Of a stretch of 64,000 bases of DNA, positions 10,498 to 23,747 are shown piece after piece (position 1 is the stretch's first letter; every line of letters starts with the position of its first letter). Position numbers and translations under genes: made by a program. This stretch comes from Parelaphostrongylus tenuis (Eukaryota > Nematoda > Chromadorea > Rhabditida > Metastrongylidae): positions 62,001 through 126,000 of the forward strand of contig JAHQIW010005984.1 in assembly GCA_019055375.1 (NCBI GenBank), given 5' to 3'. The notes under the pieces were generated by a model. The model was given only the letters and a program-made list of their open reading frames with translations, did not search any database and was not told the origin of the DNA.

Positions 10498-12240
10498 GTG
10501 AGCCGATCAGGTGGATCTCGGCTTTTACCCAGAGTTTCAAATAACCTTTTTGAGTCTGACGATTTTGTGCTTTTCTACGATATGTTGCTTTACACTGAGA
10601 ACGTGTAGTTCCTCGAGAAGGTCGACGGATAAGTGACCGATAGACTGACCCGTTTTCCCGCATTCTAGTTGCCCAAACAAACTTGACATTGCACAAATGA
10701 AAATAGGTCTTCCAATGGATACGAAGCCGAAAGAGACAAACTGAAACAACACCTTGGTATAGAGTGGATTAACGACAGATTGCATGAAGGTGGTAAATCA
10801 CTAGAATATTCGATTTCATTTTGAAGGGAATGTTACGACATCACGTTAATAGACGTAAACAAGTGGTAATTATTGTGGTCATTCTTTTTCATTATTGTTT
10901 TGCTGTTGTCAAAGGAACACGCGACCTATTTTCGAATATTTTTCGAGATATTCTGTCGTAATGATAAAACAATAAGAAATTATTGCAACTTTATCCATTC
11001 GTAAATATTATCGACCTGGAGATCCTCTGATTCTGGAGCGGATTTATAGAGTCATGTGATTCAGGGTATTCTTTTTCCACTATTCGTTAATTACATTTGA
11101 ATACTGCCATTTTTAAGGTTTGGGACAACTCCACATCATGCGCTGTTAGGATTTATCCTCTTCTAGAGCTCGGCATCAATGCAGTAACTAAGAAGTTCGT
11201 AAAATGAATACACCTTCATATAGACTGTTTAGCAAGCAATTGTCTTTCGGCAACATTCACAGCACGAAACTGAATCGAATTAAAGAATTATTTCTATTTA
11301 AACTCCATCGAAGTCGCTAATCGCGGCTTAGGACTGAAACTGAGAATTTTGTTTCCGGTAATCATAAGCTGTCAAAAAGCTAATCAATTGGAGGACAAAC
11401 TAACAATCGGCGTAGTTCACAAGCCGCTTCGAAGGTGTCATCGCGCGCAAATATTCGCTCCCACACCCTTGCTTTGTTCCCGACGTTTCTGCGGGCAACT
11501 GTCACCTATACCACCCAAAGCAGAAAGCGGATCAGTCACGAACGACCAGTGCGGTGTGTTGAGGTCGCTCACTCATCGCCATTAATGTGGAGAGCAGTTT
11601 TAAATTCAGCTTGGAACGACCTCAAAGAGTACTTTCTCGAAGAGAATAGGATTTTAGGACGGAAAAATTTCCAAGTAGAAGAATAAATCCTTACTGCATC
11701 GTGATGTAACGATAGTCGTTATAGTCTCGTGATTGCTCTTTCATGTCTCACTTCTAATGTGAAAAAACTACGTCATAACGATCAACGGCTCGCCAAATAA
11801 GCCAGTTATGAGCCAATAGCAGCCAATAATTAGGGGATGGAAAGTGAGTAATGCAGTGACAGTAGCGCCGATTACGGTACGGACACTACTGGTTTAATTC
11901 CTACGGGATGGCAAAGCCTCTTTCTCCACATAGTCGCAGGCTGGTAACTGACTTGTCAAGATAACCCCCCTTCTTGCGATCCGAAAAGAAGCGACCATTT
12001 TATCTCTTACTCAAGTGTTTCACGTCTCAAAGAGAATAGATTCATACACTACTGAACGACATTTTTAGAGAAGACAACATTACTCAAGCAAAAGTTGGTC
12101 TCAAAAGCAGAAGGTCAGAAGATCTTCCTGGACAAAGAATACGAGTAAATAATCCAAATGTATGAAGTGCTGACACTCGCATAGTAAATATGGAGAGGGT
12201 CGTATAAAATATAGGAAGATAAAAGCAGAGGGTTTGTGAG
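10498..12240. other. Paired noncoding DNA
   Basis: It matches about 42,730-45,240 in B, where the part equivalent to 11,350-12,240 is present twice. No gene is recognised. A GC-richer patch at 11,400-11,600 is conserved in all three copies but has no consistent reading frame. Confidence 0.4.
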
Positions 12241-12811
12241 AACTAAATGACGGCTTATGTCAATCGTTGGACTATCGATCAACTATTCGTTTGTATTCCT
12301 CGTCGTCGTGTAAGAGTTCAAATCTAATCGCTAAGTACTAGCCTCCAATTCACACCGTTTCCCAACCTTACTTAATGAGTGTTTTGGATCAATCACGCTT
12401 GACCGGCATTCAGTATTATTGATGAGGAAGTCGAATTTCTCACATTACAACCAAATTCACACCTGAACTCAGCTAGTTTTGTAGGTAGCGCTTGCAAAAC
12501 AACGTAAAGATTGAAAGAAATATCGGGTTCACGATGACATTGGAATATGTGTCATCAAATGAGATAAGTATAAGTGAGCAAAAGCATTGCTTAGCGAAAG
12601 GCTTTTTTTATGATGCTATGAGACGGAATCACCTTACTCTGTGCATTTAATGGGCTATAATTTTCATATAATCACCTGTACAACTTTTATAGTGAACTGA
12701 GTATTCAATAATTAATAAATGCTAGTAACATCAATTAAGAAATTTTCTCTCTTTGTTAACAAATCTATTTGATTTTGGATTCTTTTCCGGCATTGAACAC
12801 GTAATGAAGAA

Positions 12812-13690
12812 TTGACCTCTTTTGCTGGACAAGAACTTTTCTAGGGGTCTCAGTAACCAACAAAGGCATAAATTTTGGTGCACTGCTCTACGAGCTCTTT
12901 TTTCCAAAAGGTCTTTTTGTAGCGCTGTAGCATTAAATATAAAGTTATGTATCAGTCGTGCCGCACGCTTTTATGGCTATCACGTCTGTATTTCTCTGTG
13001 GGCACGAAAAGCATAGGAACGGGTAGAGGAAGTCTTCAAGTGCCAGAGTCTACGTTTTCATCTGGAGTTTTTTTTTTCAAAACGGAGAAAAATCTCAAAT
13101 TCAACAATAACAATCGCATTCCACATGTGAATAGCGCTGCATAGTCTATCGACCGCGCGTTTCGATCCTCAGCCACCACCACACCTTACCGATAAGCAGT
13201 GCTCAAGATATGTGGGACTCAATCTTATTTACCCTGCTACACTACAGTGAAACGGTCTTTTCAAAAAAAAGCATGTGTTAGATTTGTCGCCATTTGCGCT
13301 GTGAATATTCACTTATGATTTTAGAGAGAAAAGCTTTGTTTCGCGAAAAGTACACGTGTGTAAAACACAAATCTTTTCTTCTTACTTACAGCGCTGTCAT
13401 GAATGGTTTTTCTGGAAAAACCTATTTTTTCAACTCTCTCGAGATTTAGCTATCGAGTAACTAGTAGCGGTTTAAGAACTGAGTTTTGTTTAGCGAAGCA
13501 TAAGTATAATGATAGTAAGGGCGCGCGACGAGTGTGAATCATATTCTCATTTTGAAAACTACAGCGCTATGAAAGGGTTTCTGAAGAAATGATCGTGTTC
13601 AGCAGTTCGTCGAGATTTGAGCTTTCGAATGGTTTGTTAACACTTTTAAGAAAACTTCTTGTTCAACAAAATAGGCTTATTCTTCATTCT
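12812..13690. repeat. Imperfect foldback pair (copy A)
   Basis: The stretch at 12,812-12,960 (TTGCTGGACAAGAACTTTTC, GCGCTGTAGCATT) is the inverted, diverged counterpart of 13,535-13,680 (AACTACAGCGCTATG, CTTCTTGTTCAACAAAATAG). The same arrangement exists in copy B at about 45,799-45,945 and 46,515-46,665. It is probably an old foldback or MITE-type element whose right arm later became part of the tandem duplication starting at 13,511. Confidence 0.5.
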
Positions 13691-14930
13691 CACCTGACAA
13701 CGGAAAAAACTTATTTCAGTTGCAAATTCTTTGAGCTAAAATATTTCTTGCTGTATTAGATATATCCGATTACGATAGTTGATGATTTCAGCGTATTCTG
13801 ATGATAAATTCGTTCGGCACTCTTAAGATTTGAACTGTAATTTTGGGGCCGTAAAGAGATTTCGCTAGAAAAACATAGAGGATTAATGAGGATTAGATAC
13901 GCTCGACTTTCACCTCTTCGAAAAAATTGATTTCACCGAGTTTCCGGCTCTATGAGTCCTTCCTGCTCCCACCAAAATCCAACAAGGTGAGTTTGCAGTT
14001 TATGCTAAACAAGCACCGGCTTACTTACTTCTAGCAATCTTAGTCTCCATCTTATTTTCCATCCTACAACTTATCTCTTTTCATGTAGCTCATCATATCA
14101 GCGCCGCTGTTTGCCAGTTCTGTTTTTCAAAGGATTCGGAGTTCTCAATATTTGTATGAGACCATTTTTTCTGTCTCTATTTCGCGGGACGTTGCTCATG
14201 GCATGCTCTTTGGTCCCGTAGCGCTAAGACATTATGCTCAAGAGGATACTATCAGGTCGTTTTAGAGTAGACCTAACGTCTAACGCTGCTTGCAATGATG
14301 AAAGTCCTCGAACTTGTATTCCGAGCTCTCAATTGAAAACTTCTGGGCGGAAACAACTTGCAAAATGTTGACAGCCCCCATAAAAGCGGTCGGACAGCGC
14401 GCATATGTTTATCGCATGACTACACCTCAGTAGGGAGCAGATTCTCGCGAAAATGTGATAACATGTTGGGTTTTGATCTGCATCCAAATCCCTATTTAGG
14501 AGCTTGAATGGGTTGGAAGATATCGGAAGTCTGTGCTATGAGAGCGTGCCATAGAGGGATCGCCAACACCGTTCCTGTAAAGCACATATGTTGAAGCAGC
14601 GAAAGTCGTGGTAGTTGAACGATTTCAAGTACAAGAAAGCTGAGCAGCACAAATCGTGGTAGCTTTTCGAATGAAAATGTTGAGGTAACATTATTTGTCG
14701 TCAGTGGTTGCAAGAAAATTGAAAGTGTAGTATCCAAAAAGTTCCCTGAAAGAGTGTCAACCTTCAATCAACTAATTCTTATTAGAAGAAATTGGAACAT
14801 TGATTTCAGGAAACAAAATGATATTCACCGTGACAAGAAGAGAGAAGAGCAGCATGCAGTCTTCATCTCATCACAGATCGGATGTCAGAATTCGACCGGA
14901 AACCTGCCATTCAGTGGCTATTTTGAATAA
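13511..14930. repeat. 1.4-kb tandem repeat, unit 1
   Basis: This unit is followed directly by a second one at 14,931-16,265. Both begin GATAGTAAG and share TACAGCGCTAT, CGAGTTTCCGGCTCTA, CGCGGGACGTTGCTCATGG and GGAAACAAAATGATATTCACC in the same order. Copy B has a single unit (46,480-47,865). No gene is recognised in it. Confidence 0.75.
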
Positions 14931-16265
14931 TGATAGTAAGTGTGGCCTCGACAGAGTTGGAATCATAATCTCATTTCGAACGCTACAGCGCTATAAAAGC
15001 GCTTTTTTAAGAAAAAATGAGCACGTTCAGCAGTTCTTCGAGATTTAAGTTTTCGAATGGTTGTTAAAACTCTTAGAAAAATTTCTTGTCCAGCAAAAGA
15101 GGCTAATTCTTATTCCCTACCTGAGAACGGAAAAAAAAATTTTAGTTCAAATTCTTTGAGCTATAATACTTTTCTTGCCGTGAATATATCTCATTACGAT
15201 AGAATGGTGATTTCAGCGTATTCTTATGATAAATTCGTTTAAGCACTCTTATGATTTGAACTGTAATTTTGGCGACGTGAAGAGATTTCGCTAGAAAAAC
15301 ATAGAGGATAAATGGGGATTAGATACGCTCGACTTTTATCTTTTCGAAAAAGTTGATTTCACCGAGTTTCCGGCTCTACGAGTCCTTCCTGTTCTTCTAG
15401 CAATCTTAGTTTCCATCTTGTTTTCCTTCTTAACACTTTGTCTCTTTTTATGCAACTCATCATATCAGCGCCGCTGTTTGCCAGTAATCTGTTTTTTAAA
15501 GGATTTGGAGTCCTGAATATTTGTATGAACCATTTTTTTCTGTCTCTGTTTCGCGGGACGTTGCTCATGGCATGCTCTTTTGATCCCCTAGCGCTAAGAC
15601 ATTATGCTCAAGAGGATACTATCAGCCGTTTTAGAGTAGACCTAATGTCTAAGGCTGCACGGAATGATGAAAGTCTCTAACTTGTATTCTGAGCTCTCAA
15701 TTGCAAACTTCTGGGCGGAACAACTTGCAACATGTTGGCAGCCCACCATAAAAGCGGTCGGACAGAGCGCATATGTTATGGCATTTACTACACCTCAGTG
15801 GGAGCAGAATTCTCGCGAAAATGTGATAACATGTTGGGTTTTGATCTGCATTCAAATCCCTATTCAAGAGCTTGAATTTGGAAGATATCGGAAGTCTGTG
15901 CTATAGAGGGATCGCCAACACCGTTCCTGTAAAACACATATATTAAAGCAGCGATAGTCGTGGTAGTTGGACGATTTCAAGTACAAGAAAGCTGAGCAGC
16001 ACAAATCGTGGTAGCTTTTCAAATGAAAATGTTGAGATAACTTCATTTTGTCGTCAGTGGTTACAAAAAATTTGAAAGTGTAGTTTCCACAAAGTTCTCT
16101 TGAAAGAATGTCAACCTTCAATCAACTAATTCTTAGTAGAAGAAGTTGGAACATTGATTTTAGGAAACAAAATGATATTCACCGGTGACAAGAAGAGAGA
16201 AGAGCAGCATGCAATCTTCATCTCATCACAGATCGGATGTCAGAATTTGTCCGGAAACCTGACAT
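14931..16265. repeat. 1.4-kb tandem repeat, unit 2
   Basis: Second unit of the A-specific tandem pair. It is closer in places to the B sequence (GCTATAAAAGCGC, AAAAAATGAGCACGTTCAGC) than unit 1 is. A search for coding signal on both strands gave only short interrupted frames. Confidence 0.75.
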
Positions 16266-17104
16266 TCGCGTATTGTTTTGTCCGTTTTCCTAGCAACTAT
16301 GGATTACATTCCACGCTGATGTGATGGATAGAAAAAAGCATTATGTAGCGTCATTTCAGAAGCCAAAAAAAAGAGCACTGAGATGTTGGGAATTGCATTC
16401 GCGCACATCAAAATTCTTGAGAAGTTACTTGTGGGGCACCGTCCAAGCTGGATATTCTTTTGTTTATCTCAGACGAGTCGACTACCACATTATAAGGCGT
16501 GTTTAAATAAATGGGTCCTCCACATCCTGTCTGAAATGAGATTGGTGATCATGTTAGTAGCCATAATAATGTGCGTGATTGTTACCTCATTCAGAAGAAC
16601 AGCATTGCGTTTTACCTAAGAGCACCCATGAATGACTACAAAGTATGAGATCGCTTAGAATGTCGAGACGGATTATACTCTCAAATGTTCAGTTTTTGTT
16701 CAAGTAGGCAAAAAGGGTTTTTTTAATCACTGGTACATATAATGGCACATTTCAAAGCATCAATGTGAATCAGTCATTCTGGTATGATCCCAAAACACAA
16801 GCGTTGGGATGCACTTAAAAGAGAGTGGCGTCCAAGCAGATGAACATGAACTTGTGTTCACTGAAGCATGAAATTTATATACTTGCAGAGTTTTTCTGCG
16901 TCGCAAAAAACGTTTAAAACTGCGTTACGAAGGAAAATGGAGCGGTCAGAGGTGGAACTGAGTGGAAGGAAAGCAGAGCTCGCTCAATGTTAGGCCAGGA
17001 TGAGGACCGCCGAAGTGCAAGCGGCTGATTAACGACAGCATGTCCAGGTACTTAAACAACAAATCATGAATTGGGAACAACAGCATACCCTCTTGCTAGG
17101 CGAT

Positions 17105-18357
17105 GTAGGTGTCTTTACTTCTTGCAATATACCTATTGAAGGTTTCCAAGAGTTAATATTCCAACACAGTTGAAGATCAAGCGAAAGCGGATAACCCAAC
17201 GGGAGCCGCGATAGTGCAATAGGTTAGAACGCGCTTCCGGAGAACTGAGATACGGGTTCGATTCTTGTGCCTCTTTCAAAGTTTGACACATCAATCAGTA
17301 TTCTTAGACTTGTATCAAAACATCATAGCACTGCTCAGAATCAGTAAGGTAAAGTATTCTTGTAGATTGTGCAGGTAGTTCTAAATTCTGCTCAAAGCTT
17401 GGAAACAACAGCGTGCTAAGCTCTAGGACCTTCTCTGGAACTAGAGTAAAGCTTTTGTATCAAGCCGTGTTGACGAATCTTCTGTGAATCACATGGTTTG
17501 AGTCAATAAAGCTGAGTGATATACAAATCTTTGAATTTAGGACGAGAGTTGAACCTGCGTTTCATTCTTTTGCGTGTTAACCACTGCGCTATCGGGTTCT
17601 CGTTGTGCTAGCACTTTTCCTGCGATATAAGTCAGTTTTGGAGTTCACATGAGGTTTAAGTCATTATCTAGGACTCACGCCAATAGCAAAAGATTGCGTA
17701 CTTTGCCTCTAAATCTTGTAGTAATCCAGACTCTGCTTAACCTTGGTAAATTTACTACTCCACTAAGCTAACAGTGATTCCACTCATGTAAAAGCTATCA
17801 GATTGGTTGGTCATAAAGCTGCAGCGTCGCCAAACGAGGACATAAGCGCGGTTTTGGGTGAGAATTCACGGAATTTGTTGCTATGCTCTGCTAAAGCAAT
17901 TTAGTTGTTTTCAGTAGTTGCGTTTATGCGTACGGCGAATTCGGTGTCTTGCGGGTATTCGATTTATATCAGCTGTTCAGCTCAGTATCCGCCCGCAGTT
18001 ATGTGATTGGTAATTGCTTGCGCTAGGCGAAACCAATTCAACAAATATGCTTCATGCTACACCCGAATAAATCCGAAAAGCTCAACGTGTAATTAGGAAT
18101 TCTAGAGAAAATCCATACCTGCTACTCATTGTTACCCCCTCTCCATCTGCCTCTGTCTCTCTAGAGAGCCACTGCAACAGAGTGCAACAGGCTAAAAGTG
18201 CGATAAACCTTTGATTTCGTCTCTTGGGTGGAGATAATCGTTATGTTATGGGGCGACAAATATGATTCGCTACTACTGGTGCTAGTTCGAATCTGTAATT
18301 AATTTGATTATAAGTGGTAGAGGTGTAGGCTTATGCTTCTAATTAGAGGATAAAGGA
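17105..18357. other. ELKS intron with tRNA-like relics
   Basis: From 17,465 it matches 49,650 onward in B. It carries a tRNA-like head at about 17,207-17,278 (+; GATAGTGCAATAGGTTAGAACGC then GGGTTCGATTCTTG) and another at about 17,535-17,602 (-; GATAGCGCAGTGGTTAACAC then GGTTCAACTC). The second is also in B near 49,700-49,770. Neither folds into a complete tRNA by eye. No exon is recognised here. Confidence 0.45.
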
Positions 18358-18640
18358 CAAAGCTTTCAGCATTGATCAATCCCTGAGGGATGCGTTATGC
18401 ATTCGACTCCATTCGTAGCATTGTTGCCCATGACTGGATGCATGTCTCGTCTTTACAATGAGTTGTGGTGCCCTAGCGATGTATTAAGTCAGTACTGCTA
18501 TCCTCCCATTCCATTTTGGTACCAATTCACCGAACCCCAAGGGATGGAAGACTTGGTGAACCTTGAACGCTGGATCGAACTATCGACAATCGGTTGATCG
18601 ATCGCGTGTCTCGCAGAACACGTCTAACCTCCATACACGG
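18358..18640 (-). mobile_element. tRNA-derived SINE, copy 2 (minus)
   Basis: An inverted, diverged copy lying in the first ELKS intron shown here. The body landmark TGATCAATCCCTGAGGGATG is at the left and the B box (GGATCGAAC) and degraded head are at the right. It is orthologous to 50,518-50,830 in B, so the insertion predates the duplication. Confidence 0.65.
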
Positions 18641-19639
18641 AAAAAAGGCTAATATCGATGAAAGCTAAGTAGACTAATGATTTCTTAGATTACTCTCTGA
18701 GTAGTCATCATTAAGGTTGACGCACTCAGGCAAAAGTTAGAAGGTAAGAACCAGCAAATGGAGCAAAGAGATCAGTGAATAAAGCGTTTGGAGGGCGAAC
18801 TTGTTAATATCAATGCGGAGTTAGTGAGAAGTTATGTATATTTGATCTGACCTTCGCAAAAAAAATGAAAAAGAAGAAAATATAGCCAGTCGCATTTCTT
18901 ACTCGTCTCGGGTGGCTGCCAAGGGCTTCTTAATCCAATCGAGTGATTATCCATTATGTGGAAACGTTCTTAATAGCGCTGGATTCACGTTCGACTTGAA
19001 TGTATCGTATATTTCTATGATTTTTCGGTGAAGACTGCTGCTATTCTTACCGCGTAATTGGCAATCGCTTTTTCTAGGCATTTTCCATGAAAAAAGTAGG
19101 TTAGTGTTATGAAAAGAGAACGAAAACCTGCCATTCCTCGGTGTCGATAAACATTTATAGCTACAACAGTCAGATTACCGGATATCTCAAATGATTGGAC
19201 GAGTTGACGGGTTGGAAACATCGCTACGAGATAAAGAAGCAGAGCTCGATATTGCAAAGGTGGTTGAGACATTCATATTGATCAACAAGATCTTGAAGAT
19301 TTAGAGTCATGTTTTCAGATCCGACTACTGAGTCATCCTGATGTGATAATAGAGAACGAATTAAAGGACAAGATAGAGCCAAGTAAGAGATTAATTTGTT
19401 ATATAATCAGGCTAATGATCTGTTGGCTCACTGCCTATACGCTTTTCAAGCAGTATTTTTCTCGTCTATGTTGAACACTATGATTGTACCGTGTGGTGCC
19501 GGTAGCTAGAAGGACATTGTCCGAGGCATTGAAGATATATTTTTGCCCTGGCATGAACACGAATAGGCAGCTATAGATACCATATCTATTTGGGTGTGAT
19601 TAACCTATGTTATCTAGCTTTTAGGGCTCATATGAAGCA

Positions 19640-19915
19640 GGATTAGAGGTTTCTTGCTGCTCATGTAAGGTTTATGGTTCGTTACCGCTCCCAAGGCTTA
19701 CCAAGCCTTTCATTCTCCGGGGTCAATGAATTGGTACCGCACTTGTCTTGAACGATAGCAGCACTGACTTGATACATCGATAAGCCTCCAAGAGTCATTA
19801 TAAAAGCCAGATGTGCATTCAGTCACTTCAAACGAAACTTGATAAAGGCGGCTACTTGACTTATCTCTTTAGGATCGATCAACGCAGAGAAGATTAGCTT
19901 TATCGAGCTCGCTTC
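19640..19915 (+). mobile_element. tRNA-derived SINE, copy 3
   Basis: A diverged SINE in an ELKS intron: B box (GGTTCGTTACCGC), CTCCGGGGTCAATGAATTGG, GCATTCAGTCACTTCAAACG and GGATCGATCAACGC in family order. It is orthologous to 51,868-52,125 in B. Confidence 0.65.
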
Positions 19916-21274
19916 TATCACAGTGGTGAAATCATCGCCACGATCTACATACATTCTCGTTTATTGTCATCACTTTCCTAAGATTCACCACTCTGCCGCT
20001 TATACCAAGCATTCGATAGGCTTGGCTTTGTATTTCAACTATAAGGCTTACACCCACTATCAATGTGGTTTTGATAAAATATAATTCACTCTCAAACAAG
20101 AGCACTATTAGTGAAACACGTTATCACGCGCGCTTGAGATGGATGAGATGCTTGTTCGATCCCTTTTGGAGGTTTGAAGTTTTGTATATCACTCAGGATT
20201 ATCAGGTATTGCACTCTGTTTATGTCACTATTTGTGTTAGCACAAAACCTTTCAGTCGGTAACTTCGAGACCTTGCTGACAAACACTGTGATTTGATAGC
20301 ATATTTTGAACCTTTCACAAGGTATGCTACGGCCTTATGCAGTGTCTGATAGGTGTTTCGGCCTTCCAGCCTTATCGGTAGCATAATGTCTTTTAGTTCA
20401 GTCACTTCGTTGGGGACATATTTCCTATACAGAGAAATTGACGACGAATGGTGGATGAGGGTGGAAGGCTGAAACACATGTCTAGCACTTTATAAGTGCC
20501 GTAACAGACCTTATGAAAACGTCAAAATATGTTAACAGATTATATTGTCTAAATACAGTTGCTTTCTTTGCAGTGGCCCTCGAGAAGAAGCGCCTCGAAG
20601 AGCACGGAGACCAGTTGAGACGTAATTGTGAGACGGAAAGAATGGAGCCATAGGAAACGTATCAGCTGAGGTAATCGTATCCTGAAGAGTAGTAGATTCG
20701 ATTATCTCTCCCGCTTTTTTTTTGGTTGTGCTTAATGCATTTTGTATTTGTCCGTAATCAAATTAATTTGTGTAATAGCTGAAACTAAACTGAGTGCCAG
20801 TTACGAGAGTTTGGACTAGCTTCTGTAAGAGGTATTGAACAACGCTCTACATGTTAGTCCAGGGAAAGCTGGTGGGAGTATATCTTTCATATTGGCATGA
20901 AAGTCGTACAAATATGAAATTTTTTAGTTGAGAATGCTTAGGAGCAACGTGGAAAACCTGCAAAAAGAGCTGGCAGACAGCGATGTGTTTTTGGAACCTC
21001 AGATTGAAAAGGTGAAAATTAAGCCTCAAAGTAGCCTCATCGTTATCCATTCCTCTCTAACTGCATTAGCTTTAAAGATCAGAGACGTAGATCGTTAAGT
21101 TGCTAGCTCACAACAACGCCTACAAGCTGTTATGGTTGACAAGGGAACCGACGAACTTCGTCGAGAGGTTAGGTATCCTTGACCGTGATTTTCCGTAATT
21201 ATTTGTTAAAAATTCTTTATTCAATCGCTTTTCAGCATAATATGGTGCAATAACTATATGTTCAACAATACTGC

Positions 21275-21360
21275 GCTGATAACTTTGAACCTCTAGTGGG
21301 AGCTGGACCCGTGTCTCACCCTTTCCTAGGGATCGTACTAACCACAGCGCTACCGGAGCT
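21275..21360 (-). other. tRNA-like relic in ELKS intron
   Basis: The minus strand reads GGTAGCGCTGTGGTTAGTAC then CACGGGTCCAGCTCCC, resembling A and B boxes. It has a partner in B at about 53,505-53,585. The pairing is too poor for a functional tRNA. Confidence 0.35.
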
Positions 21361-22844
21361 CTTGCTGCCATCACTTTTTCTGCTCATACATCTTCTTTTA
21401 CGTTACTTCAAGTTCTGTCTGTGCATAAAATACTCTTTTAAAATTATCAGAGATCTGTGCTTTAGCGTGTGGAAGAAAGTTTTGTTAATTGAGAGTTAGG
21501 AGATATCGGAGTAGCTGTCATCCACTTGGTACCTTTATCAATGGTTGGATTGTAATTTCAATGCTAAATTAATTTGATGAGGATAGTTTTGCTCCACTTT
21601 GTCACTTTAGCCTGTCACAGTTTTTCTTGCTGTGCAGGGCCTGTACTGGCCTTCTATTAGTCTTCTCGCTTGCTTCAGGATTTCATCTTCTTCATAATCG
21701 TCGTGGATTACTGGTCGAGCACGTTTTTTTTTTCAAATCTCGGGGATAGCCAGGCCCGGCACGTAGCGAAGTTATAGTGGGATCAATGCTGCGTCGAGCA
21801 TCAATGTTCATTTGGCCACAACCACTGGTTTTCTTCACTACTCTCATCTAATGAAACATTCGTTCTCACGTTTTTTTTTAGTCTAGTGCGAATTCAAATG
21901 AAATCGAAGTGCAGTGATTTTGTGAAAATTCAGCCTTTTTATTCTAAACTTAACACTTTTGTTAAACCATTTTCCATCATAATCTAGAAGATATCTTTCA
22001 CTAAGTCCCACTACAGGTTGAATCAGCTCGAGGTGAAGTTGAGAAATTGTTGAAAATGGTGCGTCAGTTGGAGAAGGAAAACTCCAGCTAAGATCGCAAT
22101 GCGAACAGCTGAAGAGCGCAGTCGATCGTGACGAGATGGATGCGACAAGTAGCGAGACCTTGACTAAGGTTCGAATTCATTTCTGTTTCTTTTTAGCTGC
22201 TAATGTTTTGGCTTAAACTATAGTTTCGCGGTGGCTATAGTAACGCTATCGCTACTCTCAAAAATTCTCGTAATCTATGATTTATTTGTAGGGAGAAATT
22301 CCAGCTGTACTTCCGAGTAGTGTTCTTTCTGGAGGAAATAGTGCTTGGGCAAAAAAGAGATATTTATAGCATTTTTTGTGAGAATATCAAACTCGTAGAT
22401 GAGCTTGTAACTTCTTATAAACACAGGATCGAGGAGTTAGTGGAGGCACTGCAAGAATCAGTGAGCATAACGGCTGAACGCGAAGTACACCTTTCAAAGC
22501 AGAAGCATCTTCTTCATCAAGTGAATCAGCAGGTTCGTCGAAATAGTGATCTGCTTTCTCTAGAATAATGTCGAAGTCATGGCTCAAACGTAGGGTAACT
22601 TAAAGCTGTTGCACAGACGGTTTCTTTTAAGTGAAGATGAAAAATGTGTAAAAAAAAAGATAGAGACGTAATGTCCTGTCCCCATGAGGTTTTAACATAG
22701 ATCAGGGTAATGCATTTTAGTAAGTATCTCTAAATTTTTTCTACTTATTCAGAAAATTGCTACCAGACTTGTCTAGTGTGATAAAAATGCTAATATGATG
22801 AATTTCGAGGTCTCCATAAGTCCAAATATGAGTTCAATTAATCC

Positions 22845-22940
22845 TTTTAGGACCGTGGAACCCTATGACCTCCACATCTCTAACCGGCAACTACGGTTCG
22901 CACCACCTCCCCTATATCTCTAACATCCATTTTGGTGCGT
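22845..22940. repeat. Single arm of a foldback seen complete in copy B
   Basis: The stretch around CATCTCTAACCGGCAACTACG corresponds to the left arm at about 57,170-57,250 in B. In B an inverted right arm follows. In A the right arm and the acceptor of the next ELKS exon are missing. Confidence 0.4.
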
Positions 22941-23721
22941 CTGAAATGCTCGACTGTCGCGTCTAATAATGGCGCGGGCGTTCGAAGCGGAACGACGTCA
23001 ACATATCGAGCAGCTGATGCAGTTGAAGTATTGTTTTTATCATTAATCCATTTTTTGCATGATATTCACATCACAAAATTGTCTCGCAGGCAAGAGGCGT
23101 TGCTAGCCGTGATACCTGAGAAAGACTCGCACCTGACTCTTCTCGAAAATTTGCGAACTCCACGAGAAGAAATCGACACTGTTCGGAGACATAAGGATAG
23201 CTTGATGCCTTATCATTTATTCCCGTTCACTGGCCTTATCGTTTATTCCGTGCGACACGGATTTTCACTACACCTTTAGTAGTCATTGGATAGCCAAAAA
23301 GGCGATATTAATGTAGGGCCTGGTTTGTGAAAATGCCTTTTCAGTGCGCTGCAGCACGGGAAAGAAAATAATGTTCTGCGCGCTATGCACGGCCATTAAA
23401 CCATGGTTCCCAAATCGTTAATTGTATTAATATAAGTGGGATAATGGGTGAAATAGATTGCAACGTATTATTTAGCCGTGCAGTTGTTATTCGACCAGAG
23501 GCCATAGGTAGCGTGATGCAGCAGGGAACTGGCGCATTCGCCGTGGGTGGACCTACTCCTTTTGTTGCGCAACCAAGTCCTCGTCAAGGTTAGAGTATTT
23601 TTTTTCCCTATTGCTCCTTTCACAAATCAATATAAGTAATTTCATTGTTTTTATAGTTGCCGTCTCACATTATGCATATATAAAATATTTCGTTATTTAG
23701 ATGTAAAGGCTGTGTCAGCAG

Positions 23722-23747
23722 AGTTGGACGACTCTGAGGGGATTTGA
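23722..23747 (+). pseudogene. elks-1: ELKS terminal exon, PDZ-ligand motif lost (copy A)
   Basis: After the acceptor TGTCAGCAG the exon reads ELDDSEGI and then TGA at 23,745-23,747. The partner in B has TGG GCC TGA, giving GIWA. ELKS/ERC proteins end in (G)IWA, which binds the RIM PDZ domain, so the change removes the last two residues and the motif. Confidence 0.8.

Larger units (their letters stand above)
16889..23747 (+). pseudogene. elks-1: ELKS/CAST/ERC active-zone scaffold gene, 3' half, copy A (disabled)
   Basis: Exons seen: 16,889-17,104 (RKMERSEVEL, RQHVQVLKQQI), 18,716-~18,834 (VDALRQKLEG), 19,174-19,259 (MIGRVDGLETSLRDKEAEL), 19,319-19,382, 20,574-20,670 (ALEKKRLEEH), 20,928-21,167 (NVENLQKELADSD), 22,017-22,168 (GEVEKLLKMVRQLEKEN), 22,427-22,532 (IEELVEALQESVSITAEREV), ~22,975-23,027 (FEAERRQHIEQLMQLK), 23,090-~23,208 (QEALLAVIPEKDSHLTLLE), ~23,469-23,588 and 23,722-23,747. 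Order and wording match the C-terminal coiled coil of ERC proteins, presynaptic scaffolds that bind liprin and RIM. Stops occur in exons 1 (two), 2, 5 and 7. Exon 8 has lost one base. The last exon reads DDSEGI then TGA where GIWA is expected. The exon at 22,975 lacks a visible acceptor. I judge it a pseudogene; the family call is firm. Confidence 0.85.

Noticed and set aside
11349..11686. Two overlapping plus frames in a GC-richer patch
   Set aside because: Three homologous copies (also at 43,700 and 44,290) do not keep the frame, so coding is unlikely.
17207..17278. Possible functional tRNA gene
   Set aside because: A and B boxes are recognisable but the acceptor and T stems do not pair.
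21275..21360. Possible functional tRNA gene on the minus strand
   Set aside because: Poor stem pairing, and the copy-B partner diverges in the stems without compensation.
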